Source: an uncultured Prevotella sp.
GTDB taxonomy: Bacteria > Bacteroidota > Bacteroidia > Bacteroidales > Bacteroidaceae
Direction: 5' to 3'
Assembly (NCBI GenBank): GCA_902798285.1
Contig: CADBVZ010000006.1
Coordinates: 62,001 to 126,000 of the forward strand
Length of the DNA stretch: 64,000 nucleotides
The notes under the pieces are model-generated. The model was not told the origin of the DNA, did no database searches, and worked only from the letters and a program-made list of their open reading frames with translations. Both the position numbers and the translations under genes were made by a program. Positions 53,001-60,761 of this stretch are shown here, one piece after another. Within the stretch, counting starts at the first letter, position 1; every line of letters begins with the position of its first letter.

Positions 53001-54058
53001 AGAACGCGAAAACTTCATATGAGAACTCTTCAATTGATGGTCATACCGTTTATGACGAAGTACCAAATTTAAAATTTGGTAGCATCACGGCTATTGTGGA
53101 TAAGGTTTTCCAAAATAAGGGAAATAATCCATTTAAAATAGATGATCTAATTAAAGAGGAAGATTTTGGCTTTGATCAAAATGATCTTTTCAAGTTTAAA
53201 ATCTTGGACGAGAAAGACAAAAAAACTCCCTTGAAAAATCCTTCTGCTGAACCCAAACGTTCTTCATACCAGAAGAATAAAGAAGGTAAGAAAGAGTACG
53301 AAAGTGCTCATGCAAAATGGAAAAGAGAGAGAGATCAAATTAAAGATGATCTGACTCGTGATAGAAATGTTCTTATTCCAGGAAGAGAGAATTATGTGGG
53401 GCTGGCTAGGAATCTTGGTAATAAACTAAAAGCGTTATTTGACGCTACAGCAAAGTGGAGTGCATTTGATTTTGATGCTAAGCAACAGACAGATGCATAT
53501 TACTCCGCTGGTTTGATGACGAAAGTTAAAGGTAAGGATATCTTTACTGATTTTATTAGTAAGGCGAATAATGGAGCTGTTAATTTGAGTGCAGATTTCA
53601 CTAATGGATATGAAAAGGAACTTACTAAACTCAAACGTGATTTGGTCTTTGAATTGCTCTCTGAAACAAGTACCGCTGCAAATTATAAAGATTTGTTTAC
53701 ATTTGATCAGAGCAAAAAGCCAAATGACCTGAGCGATGATAGTTCTTGGAAAGATTTTGCCCTTACTGTTGAGGCTCCAGCGGAAACATTAGGAATTGGA
53801 GGCACCCTGAAAAATTCAGTGAAGAATTATTTTGTAAAAGAAGGTAACAAATGGAAAGAGACTTTATCATGTTTCACAAATCCATTTGATAACAAACAAA
53901 AGTGGACGGCTCCTGAAAAGGGTAGAATCCTGCTCTCAGATATGCCTGGGCGGACAATTCATTTTGATGCCGACCAGTTGGTGACGGATCATAACAGTGG
54001 TGAGGTAACAACGGCTCATCCCATGGCTTTACAACGTAAGGTGAACTCAGTGAAATAA
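50039..54058 (+). CDS. tssI: Giant VgrG/TssI spike protein, 1339 aa
   Basis: Residues 1-260 have the gp27-like start (QPYLVQYNESFYDFLARSAS; GEMLYFEGGKLHLG). The gp5 OB-fold lies at about 640-720 (LGRVRVRYPWQTANGDCSPW, FKPAEGDEVLLSYEDGNIER). The beta-prism (GGISIKDRYGLYAI; NGNIEIKGKNVSISASNKLL) covers about 780-870, and the end GRILLSDMPGRTIHFD lies near 1295. Extra material sits at about 275-520 and 956-1285, both AT-rich and Lys/Asp-rich. Usual Bacteroidetes VgrGs are near 600 residues (from memory), so this one is about twice normal. It forms the trimeric tip and may carry effector domains. Confidence 0.9.
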   Translation: MATYKLTVGDVADIQLNVTSDSVTTKFSSTGSSEFYVSMLSLTYTKKIFAPSEIYTVLSITAKTSGTTSFPAFSDLHKVFSKKLVTLKDGDTTVAENFFVYKMKPSHGKVSSSSAAMKVELFIFSLDKLLTIDKYCNAFTAKKLGGEIFKGELNKFILEGTTIDGSVNLQFLNYTSQVEKDDKGNEKTVEIRQPYLVQYNESFYDFLARSASRCGEMLYFEGGKLHLGMSANLDTASTDQTTVAESVDYEDSVEEILQVGDRHYNYFNHTDKDDNRYVDSAFQLLGAFDTTKDENPKTEKQEGKNKDDIVNKITTTKTTYFKKGTETEVVVTDLYTTSDNSPENQLAGEPKQKVSTLTLTETGKTDPILKVTKTVKYTYVKDDEGNYKKEGKKFVYTTKTDSNVDGDTFPGIYNQPEPNDALFEELEKNGYTSADKEWEWWRTLLFRDIFLNLMDSTTLYDFVADAIEARATSWAHAISDASGKNDENNEKNLTMDSNENPDQVQDNKYNLFSTVGGARKEDKDLTVNKYKSNDVASLLMSAFYTKIREKAREVSEVLVRLDYGANDKGLCLGDVVKVGSGKDDFYIVTKVELNDNGHYIVEAIPSFYKSVSSVTNSDKSVTYTISSFIPCPPLLPDIPPVRTSEAQVAFVENNLDPNKLGRVRVRYPWQTANGDCSPWVRMATPFATNGGGVTFKPAEGDEVLLSYEDGNIERPYIVGSLQSKYTTSFWGGLDDRVIQSKNGHAIKFEDKNSGADFFLGWFPLLSIIKSYIPNADWLDFQELNDLTGGISIKDRYGLYAIDMSSDGRAVDIKSPLGNINLSAFTGITISAPNGNIEIKGKNVSISASNKLLLESGSAVSDRWLYEKDKSAMERVDSVATDLLGRTVGKMLDLTFIRTMIEVFTRPVDGTLKIRSNTYLLIEAGQGSAQVPRNELVKPDSGLNSGLTFGSSYDSQIPVLGKLTEAIDALTANAEAICNSIKDAYEEVKNAKTSYENSSIDGHTVYDEVPNLKFGSITAIVDKVFQNKGNNPFKIDDLIKEEDFGFDQNDLFKFKILDEKDKKTPLKNPSAEPKRSSYQKNKEGKKEYESAHAKWKRERDQIKDDLTRDRNVLIPGRENYVGLARNLGNKLKALFDATAKWSAFDFDAKQQTDAYYSAGLMTKVKGKDIFTDFISKANNGAVNLSADFTNGYEKELTKLKRDLVFELLSETSTAANYKDLFTFDQSKKPNDLSDDSSWKDFALTVEAPAETLGIGGTLKNSVKNYFVKEGNKWKETLSCFTNPFDNKQKWTAPEKGRILLSDMPGRTIHFDADQLVTDHNSGEVTTAHPMALQRKVNSVK

Positions 54059-54069
54059 ACGATGTGATT

Positions 54070-56091
54070 ATGGATACAGTATTTAGTGATTGGAAACAGG
54101 CGCTTCAGAACCTTCAGGATTGTGTAGAGAAGGATCTGGAAGAGATACGTAAGCAGAAGGCTGAGGTGCAGCAGATCAAGATAGATATCTTCAACCGTCT
54201 GGCTGAAGGTAAGTATTTCCGCGACGACAAACGCATCGTGATTTCTGCACCCGAGATTATCATTGGCGATGTGGATAAGAGTGGAACCCTCTGGGGCGAT
54301 GGTGGTGCTGTGGTTGTGAGAGGTGGCCATGTGGATATAGAAGGAACAGGTAAAACCGGCAATGTGAACACCCGTGCTCCTTTCATCTCGCAGATAGCAG
54401 TAGACCCAGGACCTGATGGCATTGAGGAAGTGGTATACCCCCATTCTCAGATTGTGAATCAGGCTCGTAATATCGTTTTGCAGAGCAACAACTCCAATGA
54501 TTATTTCTCTCAGCCACCTACCTCAGGTGGTGCCGGTGTGCGTATTCATGCTGATGATAGCATTGAAATCAGTGCAACCCAGTCGGTTGAGAAACGAGGC
54601 AATGTGATTTCCGATGAGCTTAGCGTGCTGAAGAGTGCCAAGTCGGATTTGAACACTGAGGCTTCGAATAAGATGAAGCAGGTAAATAGCATTATTTCCG
54701 ATGTGGAGGATATTCTGAGTTCGAGTGATGATCAGACTGACGATGAAATCAACATGAGATCGAACATAGTAGACCTAGTAGAACTCCAGAACAAATACGA
54801 TGGTATGATTCCTGCTCTTTATAATGCTGTAGCCAATTGCATTGATACCTTATCACGCCTGGCAGAAACGAACAGACGTATTACCGCTTTGGAGGCAGAA
54901 CAGGAGGAAGTGAATAATGCAGAATCTGAATTTAAGGATAAGTCAACGGGTGCCCGCTTGACAGTGAATGCAGAGCAGATGATATTCTCTTCTATAGATG
55001 GCGACGGCAATATCCGAACTAATGATGAATCAGCCATCCATATGCAGGCTCGCAATCTGAACGTTAATACCCTTAAGGAAGATGGTACGCTGATTGAAGA
55101 CAGTAGTGTTTCGTTCAGAACCGAGTCAATGTCCATCTCAACAGCCAATACCGAGATGACCGATGAAACAAACGGCAGCATCACAACGGGAGGCTCAGTT
55201 TGGATTAATACCAAAGATTTTGGAGTATCGGCAGTTGACTACGATATTAAGGATGGTGAGTATGAGATGAAAGAACAGACCGTTGACAGCAGTATTTATC
55301 TATCAGCAGAGGATATGCGATTATCCTCACAAGATAAGGATGGTAATACGACCGGACAGCTTTCTGTGAATGTTGCCGATACGATGTTCAGTTCTGCTGA
55401 TAAGGATCAGAACACGACAGGCACCTTCAATGTGCAGGCTCAGAAGATGGCTCTCTCATCGACCGATAAGGATAAAAACGCTACAGGACAGTTTACCCTC
55501 GTAACAGAACTAGCTAGTGTAGCTGCTATCGATAAGGACGGTAAGGCTATGGGACAGATTAGTCTCGATGCGAAGGATGTATATGTGAAGGCTACCGATG
55601 TGGATGCCGAGAAACTGACCGATAAGAATATGGCTGAAGGTAGCAGCTTGACGCTGTTGGCCGAGAAGATGTATATTGGACGTTCTGACCAAGATAATCT
55701 GGCGAAGGAACTGCAGGTATCTGCCGAGAAAACCGGTATCTATGGTAAGACAACGGCTGAGGTTCAGCAGGGTGAGGCAAAGGCTGTGGTACAACTCGAT
55801 GGCGGCAATGTGGCCATTAGCGGTTCGAAGGCTGAGTTCTATGGCAATAACACCATCAACGGCAAGAGCGACTTCAAGGCGGATGTGACGATGACGAAGG
55901 CTACCGCCGACAACCTTGAGGCGAAGAAATCGTTTAAGAGTAAGAATATCAGCGACGGTATGGCTGTTCCTGGAGCTTCCTCTTCGGCCAGTCTCAGTGC
56001 GAAACTGAAGGAGGCTGACGCACCAAAGGCAAAGGATGTAGAACTGCCTAAGGATGAGGAAGAAGGCGAAGGTGAAGGTGGAAATGAATAA
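54070..56091 (+). CDS. Repeat-rich spike-associated protein, 673 aa
   Basis: From the ATG at 54070 (GTG 54064 is also in frame). A coiled-coil start (ALQNLQDCVEKDLEEIRKQK) precedes a strand-rich region (DDKRIVISAPEIIIGDVDKS, GGAVVVRGGHVDIEG), a central helix (residues about 195-290), then about four 21-23 residue repeats with SS-x-DKDGNTTGQ-x-S/T from about 415 to 510. It ends in a Glu/Gly-rich tail. The alternation resembles a beta-solenoid like the VgrG prism. It lies 11 bases after vgrG and probably extends, caps or loads the spike. No named family. Confidence 0.65.
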   Translation: MDTVFSDWKQALQNLQDCVEKDLEEIRKQKAEVQQIKIDIFNRLAEGKYFRDDKRIVISAPEIIIGDVDKSGTLWGDGGAVVVRGGHVDIEGTGKTGNVNTRAPFISQIAVDPGPDGIEEVVYPHSQIVNQARNIVLQSNNSNDYFSQPPTSGGAGVRIHADDSIEISATQSVEKRGNVISDELSVLKSAKSDLNTEASNKMKQVNSIISDVEDILSSSDDQTDDEINMRSNIVDLVELQNKYDGMIPALYNAVANCIDTLSRLAETNRRITALEAEQEEVNNAESEFKDKSTGARLTVNAEQMIFSSIDGDGNIRTNDESAIHMQARNLNVNTLKEDGTLIEDSSVSFRTESMSISTANTEMTDETNGSITTGGSVWINTKDFGVSAVDYDIKDGEYEMKEQTVDSSIYLSAEDMRLSSQDKDGNTTGQLSVNVADTMFSSADKDQNTTGTFNVQAQKMALSSTDKDKNATGQFTLVTELASVAAIDKDGKAMGQISLDAKDVYVKATDVDAEKLTDKNMAEGSSLTLLAEKMYIGRSDQDNLAKELQVSAEKTGIYGKTTAEVQQGEAKAVVQLDGGNVAISGSKAEFYGNNTINGKSDFKADVTMTKATADNLEAKKSFKSKNISDGMAVPGASSSASLSAKLKEADAPKAKDVELPKDEEEGEGEGGNE

Positions 56092-56111
56092 TCTTTAGTG
56101 GAAATTGAAAT

Positions 56112-56825
56112 ATGAGAAGAAGTATAGAAACCCTAATTGATGAGATGAAGACCAAGATGAGCGGTTACGTCGTCTTGCTACAATATCGTTATATGAACCT
56201 CTGTGTGAAGGCAGAAGCAGCTGCTCTTTTGTCAATCACCGTTATTGACGAAGAAGGTGAGGAAAAAGACTTAGAGGCTGTTGCATCCGCAGCGTTAGGC
56301 AATGAGTATCAGTTTGAAATCTATCCTAACGACAAGAAGATGACCTATGCTATTAGCAGAGGTATTAAGGAGGCTCATCCGGAGTTTAAGATTGATATAA
56401 GAACTGAAGATGGTGGAAACGCTTCTGAAGAAGATGATGATCAGGAGAAGGTGATTGTGTGCACGATGCCCGAGGTGAACAAAGATCGTCATGATACGCT
56501 AATGGATGGTGTGGGTACGCTCTATGACCAGTGTAAGGCGAAACTCGATGCCAATCACGCTATCTATAAGGCCCGACTGACAACCAAGTTAGTAGGCAGT
56601 TCAGAAGAAGATACCAAGGAGGCTGAGGATAAATTGGAAGAGGTTTACAGCAAGCACGACGAGATAGCACAGCAATACAAGGAAAACAAGGAAAAGGAGA
56701 TAGAAGAAGCCTACCAGCGCTATCTGGATGAACAGACGGCTAAGCAGAATGAGGAGGATGAGAAGGCTGCTGCGCGTGGAGTGAATGCTGGTCGGAAGTT
56801 CCGTATCGATCAGGAAGAGGAATAA
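56112..56825 (+). CDS. Ribosome-recycling-factor-like protein in the T6SS operon, 237 aa
   Basis: The order of elements matches RRF: a long first helix (1-40), a beta domain (YQFEIYPNDKKMTYAISRGI, then VIVCTMPEVNKDRHDTLMDG, which parallels the RRF segment 'LPPLTEERRKDL'), and two long helices (residues 140-210, ending KENKEKEIEEAYQRYLDEQT). The Arg-rich RRF signature of the second helix is not preserved, so action on ribosomes is doubtful. A structural T6SS role is inferred from its position between spike and barrel genes. Confidence 0.6.
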   Translation: MRRSIETLIDEMKTKMSGYVVLLQYRYMNLCVKAEAAALLSITVIDEEGEEKDLEAVASAALGNEYQFEIYPNDKKMTYAISRGIKEAHPEFKIDIRTEDGGNASEEDDDQEKVIVCTMPEVNKDRHDTLMDGVGTLYDQCKAKLDANHAIYKARLTTKLVGSSEEDTKEAEDKLEEVYSKHDEIAQQYKENKEKEIEEAYQRYLDEQTAKQNEEDEKAAARGVNAGRKFRIDQEEE

Positions 56826-56847
56826 TATGTGAAACTTAAAAGAAGTA

Positions 56848-57846
56848 ATGAAGAAAGGGATATTATGTTTCCTAATGGCCTGTACGGCTGCACTGGCTGA
56901 AGCCCAGTACATACCAGCATTCCGGACTGACACCGTAGAGGTGAAGGATGCCGGCAAAGAGTACTGGAGCGAGAAGAACACCTTCAAGCATCTGGAGGTG
57001 TCGGTTACGCTGGGTACTACTGGTGTGGGTATCGATGTCGCTGCCCCCATTTGTGAGTACTTTCAGGTCAGACTGGGCTATGATTATATGCCACCTTTCA
57101 AGTTGAAGTTCGATATGCCGCTAGCTGGTAACGGAGAGGCGGCCCGTCAGTATGACGAAAATGGCAATCGCAAGGTAACGTACTTTAATCAGATAGAAAA
57201 ATATATCTATGATAATAGTGGTTACGAGATAGACGATCACATTCAGATGGAGGGTAAGTTGACAATGAACAATCTGAAACTGCTCTTCGATATCTATCCT
57301 TTGGCATACAACAAACACTTGCATGTGACGGCAGGTATCTACTGGGGACCGAGTCAGTTTGCAAAGGCTGTGAAGGGTAGTGGGGCAGATGTGACGCTGA
57401 GCTATATGCAGAACTACAATAGCCAGTATGAGTCAGCATCTGCCGATGACGAAATCAAAAAATACGGTCGTCTGGATCTTTATCCTGGTGATTATGACCA
57501 CGACTTCGTGACGAATGGTACGAGGCACAAAAAGGGTGAAGCCTATCTGTTGCAGCCTTCGGATAACGGAGATGTCACAATTCAGGCTAAGTCATGGTCA
57601 TTGAAGCCTTATCTGGGCATAGGATATACAGGTCGTCTCATCAAGAGTCGCGATGATTGGAAAGTCTCTGCAGAGTTGGGTGCTCTCATATGGGGAGGCA
57701 CACCTGAGCAAGTTACTAATGATGGCACTGACCTCTCGCAGAAGGTAACAAACATAAAGGGTAGCATGGGTACAACCGTCGACGCTGTGAAGTTCCTGAA
57801 GGTCTACCCCGTACTGAGTGTAAGATTTGCAAAGACGTTATTTTAA
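56848..57846 (+). CDS. T6SS-locus outer-membrane barrel protein, 332 aa
   Basis: Signal peptide MKKGILCFLMACTAALAEAQ. Strands such as HLEVSVTLGTTGVGIDVAAP, VRLGYDYMPPFKLKFD and a terminal VYPVLSVRFAKTLF, with Phe last, indicate a beta-barrel. T6SSiii lacks the TssJLM complex and has its own envelope proteins (TssN-R). This may be an outer-membrane part of that trans-envelope complex; no symbol can be assigned. Confidence 0.65.
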   Translation: MKKGILCFLMACTAALAEAQYIPAFRTDTVEVKDAGKEYWSEKNTFKHLEVSVTLGTTGVGIDVAAPICEYFQVRLGYDYMPPFKLKFDMPLAGNGEAARQYDENGNRKVTYFNQIEKYIYDNSGYEIDDHIQMEGKLTMNNLKLLFDIYPLAYNKHLHVTAGIYWGPSQFAKAVKGSGADVTLSYMQNYNSQYESASADDEIKKYGRLDLYPGDYDHDFVTNGTRHKKGEAYLLQPSDNGDVTIQAKSWSLKPYLGIGYTGRLIKSRDDWKVSAELGALIWGGTPEQVTNDGTDLSQKVTNIKGSMGTTVDAVKFLKVYPVLSVRFAKTLF

Positions 57847-57865
57847 ATTATCAATAAAAAGGTAT

Positions 57866-58255
57866 ATGGGAAATTTTGTATGTCAGGGAGCAATGCTCCA
57901 GTGTTCATTTGGTATGGCGCCATCGACGCTGAACGTCATCGTGCCCCTTCGTCCCAAGTGTGGCAATATGCTGATGGCCAACATTATGGATAACGTTCCG
58001 ATGGTCAACATCATGCCATTCGGTATGTGTCAGTCGATGGCTAATCCGACGGTGGCTTCTGCTACGTCAGCAGCCATGGGTGTGCTCACGCCGATGCCTT
58101 GCATTCCAGTGATTGCAGCCCCTTGGACGCCTGGTGGTCAGGTCAAGGTGATGAATATGCCCGCACTTATCAACAATGCCAAGTGCATGTGTAACTGGGG
58201 CGGTCAGATCTCGGTCACAAATGCCAGCGGCAGTATGTCGGTAACTGGAAAGTGA
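57866..58255 (+). CDS. DUF4280 PAAR-like spike tip protein, 129 aa
   Basis: Start MGNFVCQGAMLQCSFGMAPS, then MPFGMCQSMANPTVASATSA, MPCIPVIAAPWTPGG and CMCNWGGQISV. The repeated Cys and Pro/Gly turns fit DUF4280, which caps VgrG in Bacteroidetes like PAAR proteins. A zinc-like site from the Cys residues is likely. Its stop overlaps the next GTG. Confidence 0.85.
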   Translation: MGNFVCQGAMLQCSFGMAPSTLNVIVPLRPKCGNMLMANIMDNVPMVNIMPFGMCQSMANPTVASATSAAMGVLTPMPCIPVIAAPWTPGGQVKVMNMPALINNAKCMCNWGGQISVTNASGSMSVTGK

Positions 58256-59622
58256 AACGGTGGCTGTCGATAGTAGGGCTGCTGGGGCTGGCGCTGACTA
58301 TCAGTGCGCAGCAGATGCGTGTGGAGCGGTTCGCCAAGCAGAAAAAGGGACCGTTCAACATGAAGCATGTAAAGACCGATAAGCAGCTGGCTATTATCGA
58401 TATGATGACTGGCGAGAAGGGCTTTAAGTTTCTGGCCAATGGTAAGACTGAGGTACAGGCCGAGGAGGCTGATGGCGTGCTAACACTGAAAACGCCAGAC
58501 AAGACGAGCTTTCTGGTGATTAACCATCCTGACTACGGTCAGTGCTCATGGAAAGTACCAGGGAAGAAAGGTCTCAGAAAAAAACAGCACTACGAGGCTT
58601 ACCTATTGACATTCAGTCCCACAAAATCCTACAAGCTGCAGAAGCAGTGGGTGATCTTTGAAATACAGCCTAAGGATGCCATCGTTACAGTGGACAGTAT
58701 GACGACGACGGTGCGCACAGGTATCTGTCAGTTTAATCTGCCAGTGGGCACGCATCCCTATCGAGTGGAGGCACCTTTCCATGAGGAGGTGGTAGACAGC
58801 TTTGAACTATCCGACACGGCTCGACTCATTCTGCCGATATCGCTACAACCATTCTACTCCTACCTCACTGTGAAGACGCCTCTTGAGAACGCCCGCATTT
58901 TGGTAGATGGTCAGTGGATTGGTAATCATCAGGCTACGAGCGGACACTTGCTTGAAGGCTCTCATCGTCTGACGGTCATGGTGGACGACTTGTGCTATTA
59001 CGAGTCAACGGTTTCCGTTTCGCGGGCAGAGAAGAAAAACGTCGAACTGACTGCAGCCGATCTCTCTCCGCGTATCAGCAAACGACAGGGATCTGTGCCT
59101 GTGGTGGCCAGACGGGTGAAGGAAGTTACAGACTCTACGATCACTTCGGATTCTACGAAAACAGCAGACTCGGTCAGTGTAGCAGCCATCGCGACAACAG
59201 CACCAGTGACGATAGTGGCTCCAGACGATTCTACGGCCATTTGGGTGAACCGAGAGTTGATGGGTTATGGCACCTGGGAAGGTCAATTGCCTTTGGGCTA
59301 TTATCAGGTAAGTACCGAGAAGGAAGGGCTGGAGTCGCGTACTACAGGCATCTGGGTGGATGATGGGAGTCCGAAGAAACTGGAACTGCTACCACCAATG
59401 GCCGACTTTGGATTCCTGAATATCCATAGTGATGAGATAGGTGCTAAGGTGTATGTAAATGGTGCTCTGAAGGGTGTCACGCCCTTGGTAGTTGAGAATC
59501 TGCCTGCAGGCACAAACTGCAGGATAAAACTCACGAAGAAGGGATTCCGCGATAGCGAGACCGAAGTGCTAGTAGTCGGCAACGACATGGTGGACGTGAA
59601 TATAAAGATGAAGAAGATATAA
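58252..59622 (+). CDS. PEGA-domain envelope protein in the T6SS operon, 456 aa
   Basis: GTG start overlapping the previous stop as GTGA. A signal peptide (MKRWLSIVGLLGLALTISAQ) is followed by several PEGA-like units, clearest at the C-terminus (FGFLNIHSDEIGAKVYVNGA, LKGVTPLVVENLPAGTNCRI, TKKGFRDSETEVLVV). PEGA domains bind or brace the cell wall in many surface complexes. It probably anchors the T6SS trans-envelope complex. Confidence 0.8.
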   Translation: MKRWLSIVGLLGLALTISAQQMRVERFAKQKKGPFNMKHVKTDKQLAIIDMMTGEKGFKFLANGKTEVQAEEADGVLTLKTPDKTSFLVINHPDYGQCSWKVPGKKGLRKKQHYEAYLLTFSPTKSYKLQKQWVIFEIQPKDAIVTVDSMTTTVRTGICQFNLPVGTHPYRVEAPFHEEVVDSFELSDTARLILPISLQPFYSYLTVKTPLENARILVDGQWIGNHQATSGHLLEGSHRLTVMVDDLCYYESTVSVSRAEKKNVELTAADLSPRISKRQGSVPVVARRVKEVTDSTITSDSTKTADSVSVAAIATTAPVTIVAPDDSTAIWVNRELMGYGTWEGQLPLGYYQVSTEKEGLESRTTGIWVDDGSPKKLELLPPMADFGFLNIHSDEIGAKVYVNGALKGVTPLVVENLPAGTNCRIKLTKKGFRDSETEVLVVGNDMVDVNIKMKKI

Positions 59623-59624
59623 GG

Positions 59625-60761
59625 ATGGCGGACAGTTGCTTCGATCAGAAACGGATTCAAGCCGCACACGTCATGGTGGTTGGCTGTGGTGCCTTGGGTA
59701 ACGAGGTATTGAAGAATCTGGTACTGATGGGTGTGGAGCATATGACGGTGGTTGATTTCGACATCGTGGAGATAGGAAACCTCTCACGCTCCGTCCTCTA
59801 TACAAAGGCCGATGCCGAAGCGAAACGTCTGAAGACTGACGTGGTGGCAGAACGTCTGAAGAAAATGAATCCGGCTGTAGAGGTGCAGACCATCTGTGGC
59901 GACATAGCCTACGATGTGGGACTTGCACTGATTCGGAAGATGGCAGTAGTTATAGGCTGTGTCGACAGCCGTTGGGCGCGTTACTGTATTAACCGCCTTT
60001 GTATGCGGGCTGGTGTGCCCTGGGTAGATGGTGGCATCGACGGACTGGAAGGAACGGCCCGTGTGTTCATGCCTGGCAAAAACTGCTATGCCTGTAACCT
60101 CGGACCTGAGGGCCAGAAGGATCTGGCACGGCGCATGCCTTGTTCGGGAATCATCCGAAGACAGGAACAGGCCGGCTCAGCGCCCACCACCTCTATCGTA
60201 GCTTCTGTGATAGGAGCTGTACAGGTGCAGGAAGCGCTGAAACTGATACACCGTGAGGAGCTGGAGACCGGGAGGCTGACATCGCTCTGTGGCAGGATGT
60301 TCTATTACGACGGGGAACACCTGACAACACGTACGGCTGACTTTGTGGCCTACGATGAGGACTGTCCGGAGCATGAGCAGTGGACACCCATCAGACAGAC
60401 GCAGGTCAAACGTCAGGATACTGTAGGAGAAACCCTGCAGAGACTGTCGCAGGAACTCGGTGACGAGGAGGTGACGATCAGTCTGACTCAGGACTGTTAT
60501 GTGGACTACGTTGCGAGGCGTGATAATGATGAGCGCACTTTTGTGATGTGTCCAGGAAGAGCTGTAGAAGAGGCCACAGCTAGGGATAAGGTGCTACAAG
60601 GCTTCCCTCTGAGTGCTCTCTATCAGCATGAGTACCGTCGAATCGATAAGTCGTTCCCCTATCAGGAACTCACGCTCACAGAACTGGGCATTCCGCCTTA
60701 CGACGTGTTGCGTGTGTCGACAGAAAAGGGTGATTATTATCTGGAAATAAAAGAAGTATGA
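59625..60761 (+). CDS. ThiF/MoeB/E1-like adenylyltransferase in the T6SS operon, 378 aa
   Basis: Two bases after the PEGA gene. The Rossmann motif GCGALG is at residues 20-25, D44-x-D46 and N52/R55 bind nucleotide, D114 follows in GCVDSRWAR, CYAC (154-157) is a zinc-type pair and Cys173 in RRMPCSGI is a candidate catalytic cysteine. These are the hallmarks of E1-like enzymes that adenylate the C-terminus of a ubiquitin-like or sulfur-carrier protein. The C-terminal 110 residues are extra and end LGIPPYDVLRVSTEKGDYYL, resembling a beta-grasp edge. The overlap with the next gene (4 bases) ties it to the baseplate genes. The substrate is unknown. Confidence 0.82.
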   Translation: MADSCFDQKRIQAAHVMVVGCGALGNEVLKNLVLMGVEHMTVVDFDIVEIGNLSRSVLYTKADAEAKRLKTDVVAERLKKMNPAVEVQTICGDIAYDVGLALIRKMAVVIGCVDSRWARYCINRLCMRAGVPWVDGGIDGLEGTARVFMPGKNCYACNLGPEGQKDLARRMPCSGIIRRQEQAGSAPTTSIVASVIGAVQVQEALKLIHREELETGRLTSLCGRMFYYDGEHLTTRTADFVAYDEDCPEHEQWTPIRQTQVKRQDTVGETLQRLSQELGDEEVTISLTQDCYVDYVARRDNDERTFVMCPGRAVEEATARDKVLQGFPLSALYQHEYRRIDKSFPYQELTLTELGIPPYDVLRVSTEKGDYYLEIKEV

